A stretch of DNA of 52,813 bases, taken from the NCBI GenBank assembly GCA_036489315.1, contig DASXFZ010000009.1:1-52813 (forward strand), given 5' to 3'. The translations under genes and the position numbers were made by a program. Of this stretch, positions 33,845 through 41,332 are shown in pieces. The DNA is from Candidatus Cybelea sp. GTDB lineage: Bacteria; Vulcanimicrobiota; Vulcanimicrobiia; Vulcanimicrobiales; Vulcanimicrobiaceae. How positions within the stretch are numbered: position 1 is the first letter of the stretch; the number at the start of each line of letters is the position of its first letter. The notes beneath the pieces were generated by a model. It had not been told where the DNA came from and ran no database searches. It saw only the letters and a list, made by a program, of their open reading frames with translations.

Positions 33845-33881
33845 CGTAAAAAAAGAGCCGCCTCGCGTCGGCGAGGCGGCT
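33845..33881 (-). terminator. Intrinsic terminator (attenuator candidate)
   Basis: On the minus strand an 11-bp GC-rich stem (AGCCGCCTCGC paired with GCGAGGCGGCT, loop GTCG, 33856-33881) is followed by a run of seven T with one break. It ends about 17 bases before ATG 33828, leaving no room for a promoter between, so the CADD-fold gene must be read through it. It could also end the met operon transcript. Confidence 0.85.
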
Positions 33882-33905
33882 TTGCATTTTGACGAAACTC
33901 GTTCG

Positions 33906-33989
33906 TTAAAGCAATGGCGACCTGTGCCGGCTCCGGTTGGAGCAGCCGTAATAGCGATAATAGGAAACCGTTGCGATGCGTACGAGCAT
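33906..33989 (-). CDS. Short leader-peptide candidate (Tyr-rich)
   Basis: A 27-codon frame from ATG 33989 to TAA 33908-33906 begins MLVRIATVSYYRYYGCSN and ends RSPLL. It contains four Tyr in five codons (YYRYY). A near-consensus promoter 10 bases upstream places transcription start within about four bases of ATG, so the mRNA would be almost leaderless. The stop is 24 bases before an intrinsic terminator that precedes the CADD-fold gene. Layout equals a ribosome-mediated attenuator, where stalling at Tyr codons would favour read-through. Leaderless short frames doing this for cysteine are known in mycobacteria. Translation itself is unproven. Confidence 0.5.
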   Translation of the reverse strand: MLVRIATVSYYRYYGCSNRSRHRSPLL

Positions 33990-33999
33990 GTTGGGCGCT

Positions 34000-34029
34000 A
34001 CTATACCACACACGCCGGCGCGTCTGCAA
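34000..34029 (-). promoter_or_regulatory. Promoter inside the end of metB
   Basis: On the minus strand TTGCAG (34024-34029), an 18-bp spacer and TATAGT (34000-34005, five of six consensus) lie in the last codons of metB. Transcription would start about 3-4 bases before ATG 33989 of the short Tyr-rich frame. Confidence 0.5.
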
Positions 34030-35194
34030 TCCTTCGAAGCGACCCCCGAGTCGAGTCGAGCGCGGCGCCCAGGTCGGCCAGCAAGTCGTCGCCGTCCTCG
34101 ATACCGACGGAGAGTCGCAGGAGATCGTCGCCGATATCGAGTTCGGCTCGTTGCGCCGCCGTCAGCGAGCCGTGCGTCATTCTCGCCGGACTGCAGATCA
34201 GCGATTCGACACCTCCGAGCGAAACCGCCAGAGTAAAGATCGACGTCGATTGGGCGATCGCGTGCGCCCGCTCCACGCCGCCCTTCGGGCGAAAAGAGAC
34301 GATGCCGCCGAAGCCGCGCATCTGCCGGCGCGCCAACTCGTGCTGCGGGTGCGTCACCAGCCCAGGATAGTAGACCTCGGCCACGTCGTCGCGGGCGGCG
34401 AGAAATTCGGCGACGCGCTGCGCGTTCTGCACGTGCGCGCGCATCCGCAGCGCCAGCGTCTTCGTGCCCCGCAACGTGAGGTAGGCGTCCCACGGCCCCG
34501 GCACCGCGCCCACGCAGTTCTGATGATAGGCAATCTGCTCGGCGATCTCGCGCTCGCTGCTGATGACGATACCGCCGACCACGTCGCTGTGGCCGCCGAT
34601 GTACTTCGTGGTCGAGTGCACGACGAGATCGGCACCGAGCGCGAGCGGCTGCTGAAGAAACGGCGAGGCGAAGGTGTTGTCGACCGCGAGCAGAACGCTC
34701 GCCGGACGCGTCCGCGCAAGCTCGGCGATGTCGCAGAGCCGCAAGAGCGGATTGCTCGGTGTCTCGAGCCACAGCAGGCGCGTGTCGGGTCGCGCGGCCG
34801 CCCAGGTCTCCCGTACGTCGCCCGTATCGACGAACGTAACGTCGATCCCGTAGCGCGAGAGCACGGTCGTGAAGAGGCGGTGCGTCCCGCCGTAGATGTC
34901 TCGCGTGGCGACGATATGATCCCCGCTTCGCAGCAGCGAGACCGCTCCCGCAACTGCTGCCATGCCAGAGGAGAAGGCCGAAGCGAAAGATCCGCCTTCC
35001 AGGGACGCGAGCTGGCGTTCCATCGCGCTGCGCGTCGGATTGACCGTACGCGAGTAGTCGAAGCCCTTGGTCACGCCGATCTGCGGCAGCGTAAAGGTTG
35101 CCGTCTGATAGACGGGGACGATCGTCGCGCCGGTCGCGGAGCAGGGATCCTGGCCGCTCCAGATCGCGCGTGTCGAGAAACCGTGGTTCAGCAC
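34001..35194 (-). CDS. metB: Cystathionine gamma-synthase-type PLP enzyme
   Basis: The 397-residue protein is a Cys/Met-metabolism PLP enzyme of full length. Key regions: PVYQTATFTLP, FDYSRTVNPTRSAMERQLASLEGG, FSSGMAAVAGAVSLL, ETPSNPLLR, VDNTFASPFLQQPLALGADLVVHSTTKYIGGHSD with the PLP Lys197, and the C-terminal SLGGVESLICSPARMTHGS with LLRLSVGIED. It joins O-acyl homoserine and cysteine to cystathionine, or sulfide to homocysteine; the family cannot be split further by eye. GTG 35194 overlaps the metX stop by seven bases. Last gene of hom-metX-metB. Cystathionine beta-lyase is not in the window. Confidence 0.93.
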   Translation of the reverse strand: MLNHGFSTRAIWSGQDPCSATGATIVPVYQTATFTLPQIGVTKGFDYSRTVNPTRSAMERQLASLEGGSFASAFSSGMAAVAGAVSLLRSGDHIVATRDIYGGTHRLFTTVLSRYGIDVTFVDTGDVRETWAAARPDTRLLWLETPSNPLLRLCDIAELARTRPASVLLAVDNTFASPFLQQPLALGADLVVHSTTKYIGGHSDVVGGIVISSEREIAEQIAYHQNCVGAVPGPWDAYLTLRGTKTLALRMRAHVQNAQRVAEFLAARDDVAEVYYPGLVTHPQHELARRQMRGFGGIVSFRPKGGVERAHAIAQSTSIFTLAVSLGGVESLICSPARMTHGSLTAAQRAELDIGDDLLRLSVGIEDGDDLLADLGAALDSTRGSLRRIADAPACVV

Positions 35195-36177
35195 GAAATG
35201 CTCCCAACTGCGGCCAAAGACGGCCGCGCGATGCGGGTTTTCAAAAGCGCGGCGAGCTCGTTCGATTCGGCCAGAAACGCATCGTGCCCGTGATCGGAAC
35301 GCAGCTCGAGATAGGCTGCGTCGAAGCCGGCGCGCGCGAAGCGTTCGGCGGCCGCGCGTACGTCCTGTGCGCGGAAAAGCCAGTCAGAGGTGATGCCGAC
35401 GAAGGTAAGCGCCGGCTTGTGCTCCGACGCGCGCCAAACCGCAGGTCGCACGTCGAAGGAATCCATCGCATGCGTTAGGACCGCATAGCTGTCCGGGTTC
35501 ATTCGCCGCTCGAACCGGTCGGCTTGATGTTCGAGGTAGCCTTCGACATCGAAGAAAGGACGGCCGAACCGATCGGAGCGCCGGTCGTGACGGCGCGCGA
35601 GCAGCTCGTCACTCTTGTACGAGAGCATCGCGAGCTTGCGCGCCAAGCGTAAGCCCCGGGCCGGGTCGAGCTCGATCGCTTCACGCTGCAGCGCGTTGAG
35701 GGCGATGCCCATCGCGCTGTGATGATCGTGCGCGCCGACGACGATCGCGCCGCCGACGCATTCCGGTGCGCAGACCGCCCACTGCAGCGCGCGCATGCCC
35801 CCGAGCGAGCCGCCGATCGTGAACGCGAGACGCTCGATTCCGAGCCTGCGCAGTGCGCGCCGCTCCGCGCGAACGATATCGCGGACCGTGATGCGCGGAA
35901 ACGGCTTGCCCGCCGGACCCGTCGAGCCGTAGCAGCCTCCGAGCGCGTTGATGCCGGCGACGCACCACTCGCTGGGATCGAAGAGCGCGCCGAAACCGGC
36001 AATTGCCGGCCACCAGTCCGCTACGCGGCTCGAACCGGTCAGCGCGTGCTCGATCAGCACGACGTTCGATCCGTCGGCGGCGGGCGTGCCGTAGAGCGTT
36101 ACCAGCTGGTCGACCGCCGGCAAGATCTCTCCGCAATCCAGCGGCAACGCGCCGATCGCGACGCTTTCTTCCCGCAT
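35188..36177 (-). CDS. metX: Homoserine O-acyltransferase (MetX type)
   Basis: From ATG 36177 (sharing one base with the hom stop) the product is 329 residues. It shows the MetX pattern: SNVVLIEHALTGSS, INALGGCYGSTGPAGKPFPRITVRDIVRAERRALRRLGIERLAFTIGGSLGGMRALQWA with nucleophile Ser124 in G-S-L-G-G, LSYKSDELL, and SDHGHDAFL with the catalytic His. It transfers an acetyl or succinyl group to homoserine, the committed step to methionine. ATG is supported by TGATG overlap with hom. A long open frame continues upstream to 36825 but is arginine-rich antiphase sequence. Confidence 0.95.
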   Translation of the reverse strand: MREESVAIGALPLDCGEILPAVDQLVTLYGTPAADGSNVVLIEHALTGSSRVADWWPAIAGFGALFDPSEWCVAGINALGGCYGSTGPAGKPFPRITVRDIVRAERRALRRLGIERLAFTIGGSLGGMRALQWAVCAPECVGGAIVVGAHDHHSAMGIALNALQREAIELDPARGLRLARKLAMLSYKSDELLARRHDRRSDRFGRPFFDVEGYLEHQADRFERRMNPDSYAVLTHAMDSFDVRPAVWRASEHKPALTFVGITSDWLFRAQDVRAAAERFARAGFDAAYLELRSDHGHDAFLAESNELAALLKTRIARPSLAAVGSISC

Positions 36178-37310
36178 CACGCGTTCACCAGAGCGCGCGA
36201 TGACGGCACGCTCGTCAGCTCGTCGTCCCAGATGGGATATCCGGGCAGTTCGGCGGCGTGCGCGAGGCGGTTGAAGAACGGATCGACGCGGATCGCCGGC
36301 TCGAGCGAGTTCGTGCGTCCGCGCAGGTCGAATCCGCGCCCCTGCCCCAGCGCGCGCAAGACGCTGACAACGTCGCCGAGGACGGCCGAACCCGTCGCCA
36401 CGCCGCCGGCGCCGGCGCCTCGCAGCACGAGTGCACCCGCGTCGCGTGCGAGGATTTGGACGACGTTCTCCGCACCGGCGGTACGCCCGAACTCGTGATC
36501 TTCGTCCACGAGCACGGGTGCGACCTCGGCGAAGACTCCGTCGTCCGTCCGCAGGGCTGCGGCGACGAGCCGAATCCGGCGACCGAGCATACGCGCCCGC
36601 GCCACGTCGCGCTGCGTCACTTCGGTGATCCCTATGCGCCGGATGCGCGGTGAGATCACCGATCGGCCGAAGGCCAGCTGGGCAATGACCGCGAGCTTGT
36701 GCGCGGCGTCGATGCCGTCGACGTCGTTGGAGGGATCGGCCTCGGCGTAGCCGCATCGCTGCGCCTGCGCGAGCGCTTCGACGAACGAAGCCCCGTCCTC
36801 CATCGCCGAGAGTATCGAGGTGCACGTTCCGTTGACGACGCCGGCGACGCCGAAGACTTCATCGCCGGCGAGCGCCTCATCGAGCGTCCGCAGAACCGGG
36901 ATGGCGCCGCCGACCGCGGCTTCGAATCGGAGCGCAGCGCGGCGCGACGCCGCCAGCGCCTGCAGGCGCGGCCCATGTTCGCCGATCAGGTCTTTGTTTG
37001 CGGTGACGACGTGCCGCCCGCGCTCCAGAGCGCGCTCGACCAGCTCGGCAGCCTCCGTCGTTCCGCCGATCACCTCGATGATCAGATCGACCTGCGGATC
37101 GTCGACGACCGAACGCGCGTCCCGGGTAAATAGCCGTCGCTCGAGCGAATTCGAGCGCTCCTTGAGTGAATCGGCGATCGCGATCGCGCGAAGCTCGTAA
37201 CGAACGCCGCTCCGGCGCTCGATTGCATCGCGCTCTTGGTGCAGACGGTCGGCGACGTTCGAGCCGACCGTTCCGCACCCGAGAAGCCCGACCCCCACAG
37301 TCGTTTTCAT
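36177..37310 (-). CDS. hom: Homoserine dehydrogenase lacking the ACT domain
   Basis: The 377-residue protein reduces aspartate semialdehyde to homoserine with NAD(P)H. G-x-G-x-x-G is at LLGCGTVGSNV (residues 9-19), TANKDL and FEAAVGGAIPVLR follow, and VNGTCTSILSAMEDGASFVEALAQAQRCGYAEADPSNDVDGIDAAHKL is the conserved catalytic block with Lys. Typical bacterial enzymes are about 430 residues with a C-terminal ACT domain; this one ends without it, so threonine feedback is unlikely. ATG 37310 follows AGGAGG. An upstream Met-rich leader and terminator suggest that expression responds to methionine. Confidence 0.95.
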   Translation of the reverse strand: MKTTVGVGLLGCGTVGSNVADRLHQERDAIERRSGVRYELRAIAIADSLKERSNSLERRLFTRDARSVVDDPQVDLIIEVIGGTTEAAELVERALERGRHVVTANKDLIGEHGPRLQALAASRRAALRFEAAVGGAIPVLRTLDEALAGDEVFGVAGVVNGTCTSILSAMEDGASFVEALAQAQRCGYAEADPSNDVDGIDAAHKLAVIAQLAFGRSVISPRIRRIGITEVTQRDVARARMLGRRIRLVAAALRTDDGVFAEVAPVLVDEDHEFGRTAGAENVVQILARDAGALVLRGAGAGGVATGSAVLGDVVSVLRALGQGRGFDLRGRTNSLEPAIRVDPFFNRLAHAAELPGYPIWDDELTSVPSSRALVNA

Positions 37311-37348
37311 GATTTCCCGGCCTCCTGTTTCGATGGGAAAGCGAGGAT

Positions 37349-37387
37349 AAAAGACGCGCCCCCCGCCGTTTTCGGCGAGGGGCGTGT
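37349..37387 (-). terminator. Intrinsic terminator of a met attenuator
   Basis: On the minus strand a 15-bp GC-rich stem (37354-37368 with 37373-37387, one C/A mismatch and one GU pair, loop of four bases) is followed by a T run (TTTT at 37349-37353 region). It ends 38 bases before the hom ATG, with only AGGAGG between, so hom must be read through it. A short GTGAAGCG in the leader end (37417-37424) can pair with CGCTTCAC (37386-37393) at the foot of this stem. Confidence 0.8.
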
Positions 37388-37420
37388 GAAGCGTTTGTTT
37401 GCGAACTTACTCTGCGCGCT

Positions 37421-37495
37421 TCACGACGACCCCGCCGCATGCATCCGCATGCCGTACATCGGGCACATCGTCGGGCTATAGGCAAAGAAAGACAT
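37421..37495 (-). CDS. Met-rich leader peptide
   Basis: A 24-codon frame starts at ATG 37495 and ends TGA 37423-37421. It begins MSFFAYSPT and contains MCPMYGMRM, four Met codons in nine, five Met overall. The inferred promoter puts transcription start at or next to ATG, so the message looks leaderless. A 6-bp hairpin (GCATGC 37437-37442 with 37447-37452) covers the last Met codons, and an intrinsic terminator stands 34 bases after the stop, just before hom. The next genes all make methionine. Reading: the ribosome slows at Met codons when methionyl-tRNA is scarce and frees the operon from termination. The peptide itself need not have another function. Confidence 0.7.
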   Translation of the reverse strand: MSFFAYSPTMCPMYGMRMHAAGSS

Positions 37496-37500
37496 TGCAG

Positions 37501-37536
37501 GTAACTTAACACCGGGGACCCGGGGTGTCAAGTTAC
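37501..37536 (-). promoter_or_regulatory. Promoter overlapping a 13-bp imperfect inverted repeat
   Basis: GTAACTTAACACC (37501-37513) and GGTGTCAAGTTAC (37524-37536) pair at 12 of 13 positions. On the minus strand the repeat contains TTGACA (37526-37531), a 17-bp spacer and TAAGTT (37503-37508), seven bases before ATG 37495. The layout fits a promoter controlled by a repressor that binds the palindrome, giving a leaderless Met-rich peptide. Confidence 0.65.
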
Positions 37537-37557
37537 GCGAGTGAATACTCGACTGGC

Positions 37558-37788
37558 TTATGCGATCGGCTCGCCGGTAAGAAACGCCAGCGCTACGAAC
37601 GCGGCCGCGATTCCGAAGCGCAGGTTCCCGTAAATCCGGCGGCCTCCGCCGCCGGACCGCTCGACGATCGCCGGCAGCGCAGCCTGCAGAAGCACGAAGC
37701 CGCCGGTCACGGCCCATCCCTCCCAGGTCTTCGGGCTCCAGCCCAGGCCGAACCGGCGCCGCTTGAACCAATATCGCTTGTCGCTCAT
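37558..37788 (-). CDS. Small membrane protein
   Basis: The 76-residue product MSDKRYWFKRRRFGLGWSPKTWEGWAVTGG... has a basic Trp-rich N-terminus and one or two hydrophobic helices (GWAVTGGFVLLQAALPAI and FGIAAAFVALAFLTGEPIA). The pattern YWFKRRRFGLGWSPKTWEGW is seen in small uncharacterised inner-membrane proteins of many bacteria. It lies upstream of the met leader on the same strand, 62 bases away, but the met promoter is between, so it is likely to be a separate transcript. Function unknown. Confidence 0.8.
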   Translation of the reverse strand: MSDKRYWFKRRRFGLGWSPKTWEGWAVTGGFVLLQAALPAIVERSGGGGRRIYGNLRFGIAAAFVALAFLTGEPIA

Positions 37789-37908
37789 GCTCTCTGCATA
37801 CCCTAGTTACCGCCGTAACCCGACGCCGTGCGTTTTTGGGGTAGCGCGGCGCCGTCTTGCTTGCTACGCTAAACTCCCAAGACCACACACCTAGGAGAGC
37901 ATACGGAA

Positions 37909-39423
37909 ATGCCTGACAAAAAGCCTAATATCCTCATCCTTTGGGGTGACGATATCGGCATCTGGAACGTTAGCAAGTTCAGCAACGGCATGATGGGGTA
38001 CCGCACCCCGAATATCGACCGCGTCGCGAATGAAGGCGGCCTCTTCACCGACTACTACTCCCAGCAAAGCTGCACGGCCGGACGCGCCTGCTTCATCACC
38101 GGTCAGAATCCGATTCGCACCGGTCTGACAAAAGTCGGAATGCCGGGTGCGACGGTCGGCCTTCAGCCGGAAGACCCGACGATCGCCGAGCTGCTCAAGC
38201 CGCTCGGTTACGCTACGGGTCAGTTCGGCAAGAACCACCTCGGCGACCGCAACGAGTTTCTGCCGACGGTTCATGGCTTCGACGAGTTCTTCGGCAACCT
38301 GTACCACCTCAACGCCGAGGAAGAGCCCGAGCTGCCAGATTATCCAAAAGATCCAAAGTTCAAGGAGACGTTCGGGCCCCGAGGCGTGCTCCATTGCTGG
38401 GCGACGGGCGCCGACGACTCGACGGTCGACCCGCGCTGGGGCCGCGTCGGGAAGCAAAAAATCACCGATACCGGGCCGCTGACGAAAAAGCGCATGGAGA
38501 CGGTCGACGAGGAGATCACCAGCGCCGCGCTCGAGTGGATGGAGAAGCAGGCCAAGGCCGATCAGCCTTTCTTCCTGTGGTACAACTCGACCGCGATGCA
38601 CTTCCGCACGCACGTGGCGGAGAAGAATCTCGGCAAGAGCGGCCAGGACCCGTACAGCGATCGGATGGTCGTGCACGACGAGCAGATCGGCATGATGCTC
38701 GATAAGGTCGACGAGCTGGGCATCGCCGACAACACGATCGTCATGTACTCGACGGACAACGGTCCCGAGAACGACACCTGGCCGGATGGCGCAAACACGC
38801 CGTTCCGCGGCCAGAAAGACTCCAACTGGGAAGGCGGTTGGCGCGTCCCGTGTTTTATCCGCTGGCCCGGTCTCATCAAGCCCGGTTCGGTTTATAACGA
38901 CATCGTTTCGCACATCGACATGTTCCCGACCCTACTCGCCGCCGCCGGCAATCCGAACGTCACGCAGCAGCTCCTCGACGGCTCCAAAGTCGGCGACAAG
39001 AAGTTCAACGTCCACCTCGACGGCTTCAATCAGATCCCGTATTTTGGGGGAGAGAGCAAGGTGAGTCCACGGCAGTCGATCGTTTACTTTAGCGACGACG
39101 GCGAGATCGTCGCCGTACGAGTCGGCGATTACAAGTTCAATCTAGCGCTCCAGCGCGCCACGACGATGGAGCAGTGGGCCGCACCGTTTGAGAAACTGCG
39201 CGTACCGCACATCATGAACCTGCGGCGCGATCCCTTCGAGCGAGCCGACTTCAACTCAAACACGTACTGGGACTGGAGCGTCGATCACGCGCCCCAAATG
39301 TATCTGATGCAGGCGGTGATCGCCGGTCAGATCGCGGATTTCGAAAAGTTCCCGCCGCGGCAAAAACCCGCTTCGTTCAACCTCGACTCGGTCATGGAGC
39401 AAGTAAAGACCCCGCACGGCTAA
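37909..39423 (+). CDS. Sulfatase (CTAGR, formylglycine-dependent)
   Basis: The 504-residue protein has the sulfatase core: NILILWGDDIG with metal Asp14-Asp15, YYSQQSCTAGRACFITGQ with Cys55-Thr-Ala-Gly-Arg59, GYATGQFGKNHLGD with Lys108 and His110, STAMHFRTHV, MYSTDNGPE with Asp-Asn of the metal site, and GQKDSNWEGGWRVP. Cys55 must be converted to formylglycine, and an FGE gene is at 30722. No signal peptide was seen, so the enzyme works in the cytoplasm, in contrast to most sulfatases of this class. Substrate unknown. It is followed by a methyltransferase gene two bases after the stop; TAGGAGA precedes the ATG. Confidence 0.95.
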   Translation: MPDKKPNILILWGDDIGIWNVSKFSNGMMGYRTPNIDRVANEGGLFTDYYSQQSCTAGRACFITGQNPIRTGLTKVGMPGATVGLQPEDPTIAELLKPLGYATGQFGKNHLGDRNEFLPTVHGFDEFFGNLYHLNAEEEPELPDYPKDPKFKETFGPRGVLHCWATGADDSTVDPRWGRVGKQKITDTGPLTKKRMETVDEEITSAALEWMEKQAKADQPFFLWYNSTAMHFRTHVAEKNLGKSGQDPYSDRMVVHDEQIGMMLDKVDELGIADNTIVMYSTDNGPENDTWPDGANTPFRGQKDSNWEGGWRVPCFIRWPGLIKPGSVYNDIVSHIDMFPTLLAAAGNPNVTQQLLDGSKVGDKKFNVHLDGFNQIPYFGGESKVSPRQSIVYFSDDGEIVAVRVGDYKFNLALQRATTMEQWAAPFEKLRVPHIMNLRRDPFERADFNSNTYWDWSVDHAPQMYLMQAVIAGQIADFEKFPPRQKPASFNLDSVMEQVKTPHG

Positions 39424-39425
39424 CG

Positions 39426-40631
39426 ATGCCGCGCAATACCATTGCAGGGGTGGGTGACTTCTACGAGAGTCACCCCTACCCGCCGCCGGCCGACGACCTG
39501 GAAGCCTACCGGCGCGCCTGCGACGATGCTCGCTGGCGCGCCGATTCCTACCTCTTCTGGCCCGGCGAACGGTACCGCGACGATCGGAGCATTCTCGTCG
39601 CAGGCTGCGGTACGACCCAAGCCGCGCATTACGCGCTGCGCTGGCCCCGCGCCCGCGTCGTCGGCATCGACCTCAGCGCGAGCAGTATCGCCTACACGCA
39701 GGAGCTCAAGCGCAAGCACTCACTGTATAATCTCGACGTGCGGCAACTCGCGGTCGAGCGCGCAGGCGTACTCGGGGAGCGGTTCGACTACGTTATCTGC
39801 ACCGGCGTTCTGCACCATCTGTCGGACCCCGATGCCGGCCTCCGAGCGCTGCAGGAGGCGCTGCTGCCCGGCGGCGCGATGCACGTTATGGTCTACGCGC
39901 CGTACGGCCGCGCCGGCGTCTATATGCTGCAGGAATACTGCCGCCGTCTGGCCATCGGCTGGAGCGAGCACGAAATTGCCGATCTCGCGGAGACGCTCAA
40001 GGCGTTGCCGCCCGACCATCCTATCGTACCGCTGCTGCGCAGTTCGCCGGATTTCACCAGCGTCGCCGGCCTCGCCGACGCGCTGCTTCATCCCCAAGAT
40101 CGCGCGTATACCGTTACGGAGCTTCTCGCCCTTCTCCAGCGCGCCGGCCTGCGCTTCGATCGCTGGGTGCGCCAGGCACCGTACCTCCCCGAGTGCGGCG
40201 CGGTCGCGAGCTCGCCGCACGCGCCCCTGCTGCGAAGGCTCGGCGCGGCGGAACAATATGCGGCGCTCGAGCTGCTGCGCGGAACGATGGTTCGCCACTC
40301 GGTTATCGCCTATCGCGACGACGCGCCGGCGCGCGGCGGCGTCAGTTTTGACGGCGACGCATGGCTGCGCTACGTGCCGCTTCGCCTACCGGGCACGATC
40401 GCGGTTCGCGAACGCCTGCCGGCGGGCGCGGCGGCGGTGCTGATCAACGGCAATCACACGTACACCGACCTTTATCTGCCGATCGACGCACCACGTCTGC
40501 GGCTGTACGAAGCGATCGACGGAAAACGCACGATCGCGCAGATCCTCGGCGAACGTGAAGAGCGCGAGCCGGCTCGCGATTTCTTCGAACAACTCTGGCA
40601 GTGGGATCAGGCCGTCTTCGCTCTGAATTAG
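39426..40631 (+). CDS. SAM-dependent methyltransferase with PqqD-like tail
   Basis: The 401-residue protein begins with a class I methyltransferase domain: ILVAGCGTTQAAHYALRWPRARVVGIDLSASSIAYT (motif I and post I), FDYVICTGVLHHLSDPDAGLRAL and LLPGGAMHVMVYAPYG. The last 70 residues (NHTYTDLYLPIDAPRLRLYEAIDGKRTIAQILGE) look like a PqqD or winged-helix module. Substrate unknown. It starts two bases after the sulfatase stop, so the two genes are cotranscribed. It ends 8 bases before the convergent uppS stop. Confidence 0.88.
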   Translation: MPRNTIAGVGDFYESHPYPPPADDLEAYRRACDDARWRADSYLFWPGERYRDDRSILVAGCGTTQAAHYALRWPRARVVGIDLSASSIAYTQELKRKHSLYNLDVRQLAVERAGVLGERFDYVICTGVLHHLSDPDAGLRALQEALLPGGAMHVMVYAPYGRAGVYMLQEYCRRLAIGWSEHEIADLAETLKALPPDHPIVPLLRSSPDFTSVAGLADALLHPQDRAYTVTELLALLQRAGLRFDRWVRQAPYLPECGAVASSPHAPLLRRLGAAEQYAALELLRGTMVRHSVIAYRDDAPARGGVSFDGDAWLRYVPLRLPGTIAVRERLPAGAAAVLINGNHTYTDLYLPIDAPRLRLYEAIDGKRTIAQILGEREEREPARDFFEQLWQWDQAVFALN

Positions 40632-40639
40632 ATTCCGGG

Positions 40640-41332
40640 TTATGTCCCGTACCGCCGCCGACGCAGCGCAAAATCCTCTAAAGCGGCTCGCAGCTCTTCT
40701 TCCCCAAAGTCGGGCCAATAGGTCCGCGTCGCCCAGAACTCGGCGTATGCGGCCTGGAACAACATGAAGTTCGAAAGGCGATACTCTCCGCCGGTGCGGA
40801 TGACGAGATCGGGATCGGGAAGGCCCGCAGTATAGAGACGGCTCTCGACGGCACGCTCGTCGATCGAATCGATGGAACGCAGCCCGTCATTGACCTCCCG
40901 CGCGAGCGCGCGAACGGCGTCGCCGATCTCGCGGCGAGCGCCGTAGTCGATGGCAAGATTCAAGGTCACCTCGTCGTTGCGGGCCGTCGCGGCAACGAGA
41001 CCTTGCAGCGCGCGGCGCGTCGCCGCCGGCAGCCGGTCCGCGCGCCCGCAGAGGCGAACTCGCACGCCTTCGTGACGCAGCGCGCGCAGCTCGCCGCTCG
41101 CCGCCCTCAGGCAGAGCGCCATCAGCAGGTCGACCTCGGCGGCCGGGCGATTCCAGTTCTCCTCGGAGAACGCGTACGCGGTGACGACGCGAATCTTTGC
41201 GCGCCGCGCGGCGCGCAGCGTGCGCCGCAGCGCGGCGATGCCCTGACGATAACCCACCGCGACCGGCAGCTTGCGCTCCCGTGCCCAGCGGCGATTGCCG
41301 TCCATGATGATCGCGACGTGGCGAGGAATCAC
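40640..41332 (-). CDS. uppS: Undecaprenyl diphosphate synthase (cis-prenyltransferase)
   Basis: The 230-residue protein is a full UppS: HVAIIMDGNRRWARERKLPVAVGYRQGIAALRRTL with catalytic Asp11, VTAYAFSEENWNRPAAEVDLLMAL, LNLAIDYGARREIGDAV, and LPDPDLVIRTGGEYRLSNFMLFQAAYAEFW. It makes undecaprenyl diphosphate from farnesyl diphosphate and IPP, the lipid carrier of cell-wall synthesis, at the inner membrane. GTG 41332 overlaps the TGA of the winged-helix gene (GTGA). The operon also includes a membrane protein, so it is controlled by the operator at 42293. Confidence 0.95.
   Translation of the reverse strand: MIPRHVAIIMDGNRRWARERKLPVAVGYRQGIAALRRTLRAARRAKIRVVTAYAFSEENWNRPAAEVDLLMALCLRAASGELRALRHEGVRVRLCGRADRLPAATRRALQGLVAATARNDEVTLNLAIDYGARREIGDAVRALAREVNDGLRSIDSIDERAVESRLYTAGLPDPDLVIRTGGEYRLSNFMLFQAAYAEFWATRTYWPDFGEEELRAALEDFALRRRRYGT

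Noticed and set aside
33906-35207. 433-codon frame running through metB antiphase
   Set aside because: Only its last 27 codons have independent support (promoter, ATG, terminator); the rest is Arg-rich shadow.
35188-36825. 545-codon frame extending metX upstream
   Set aside because: The part before ATG 36177 is antiphase to hom and Arg/Ala-rich; hom has full family similarity there.
37349-37536. SAM riboswitch before the met operon
   Set aside because: No SAM-I, SAM-II or SAM-IV type core pattern was seen; the Met-rich short frame and terminator explain the region better.
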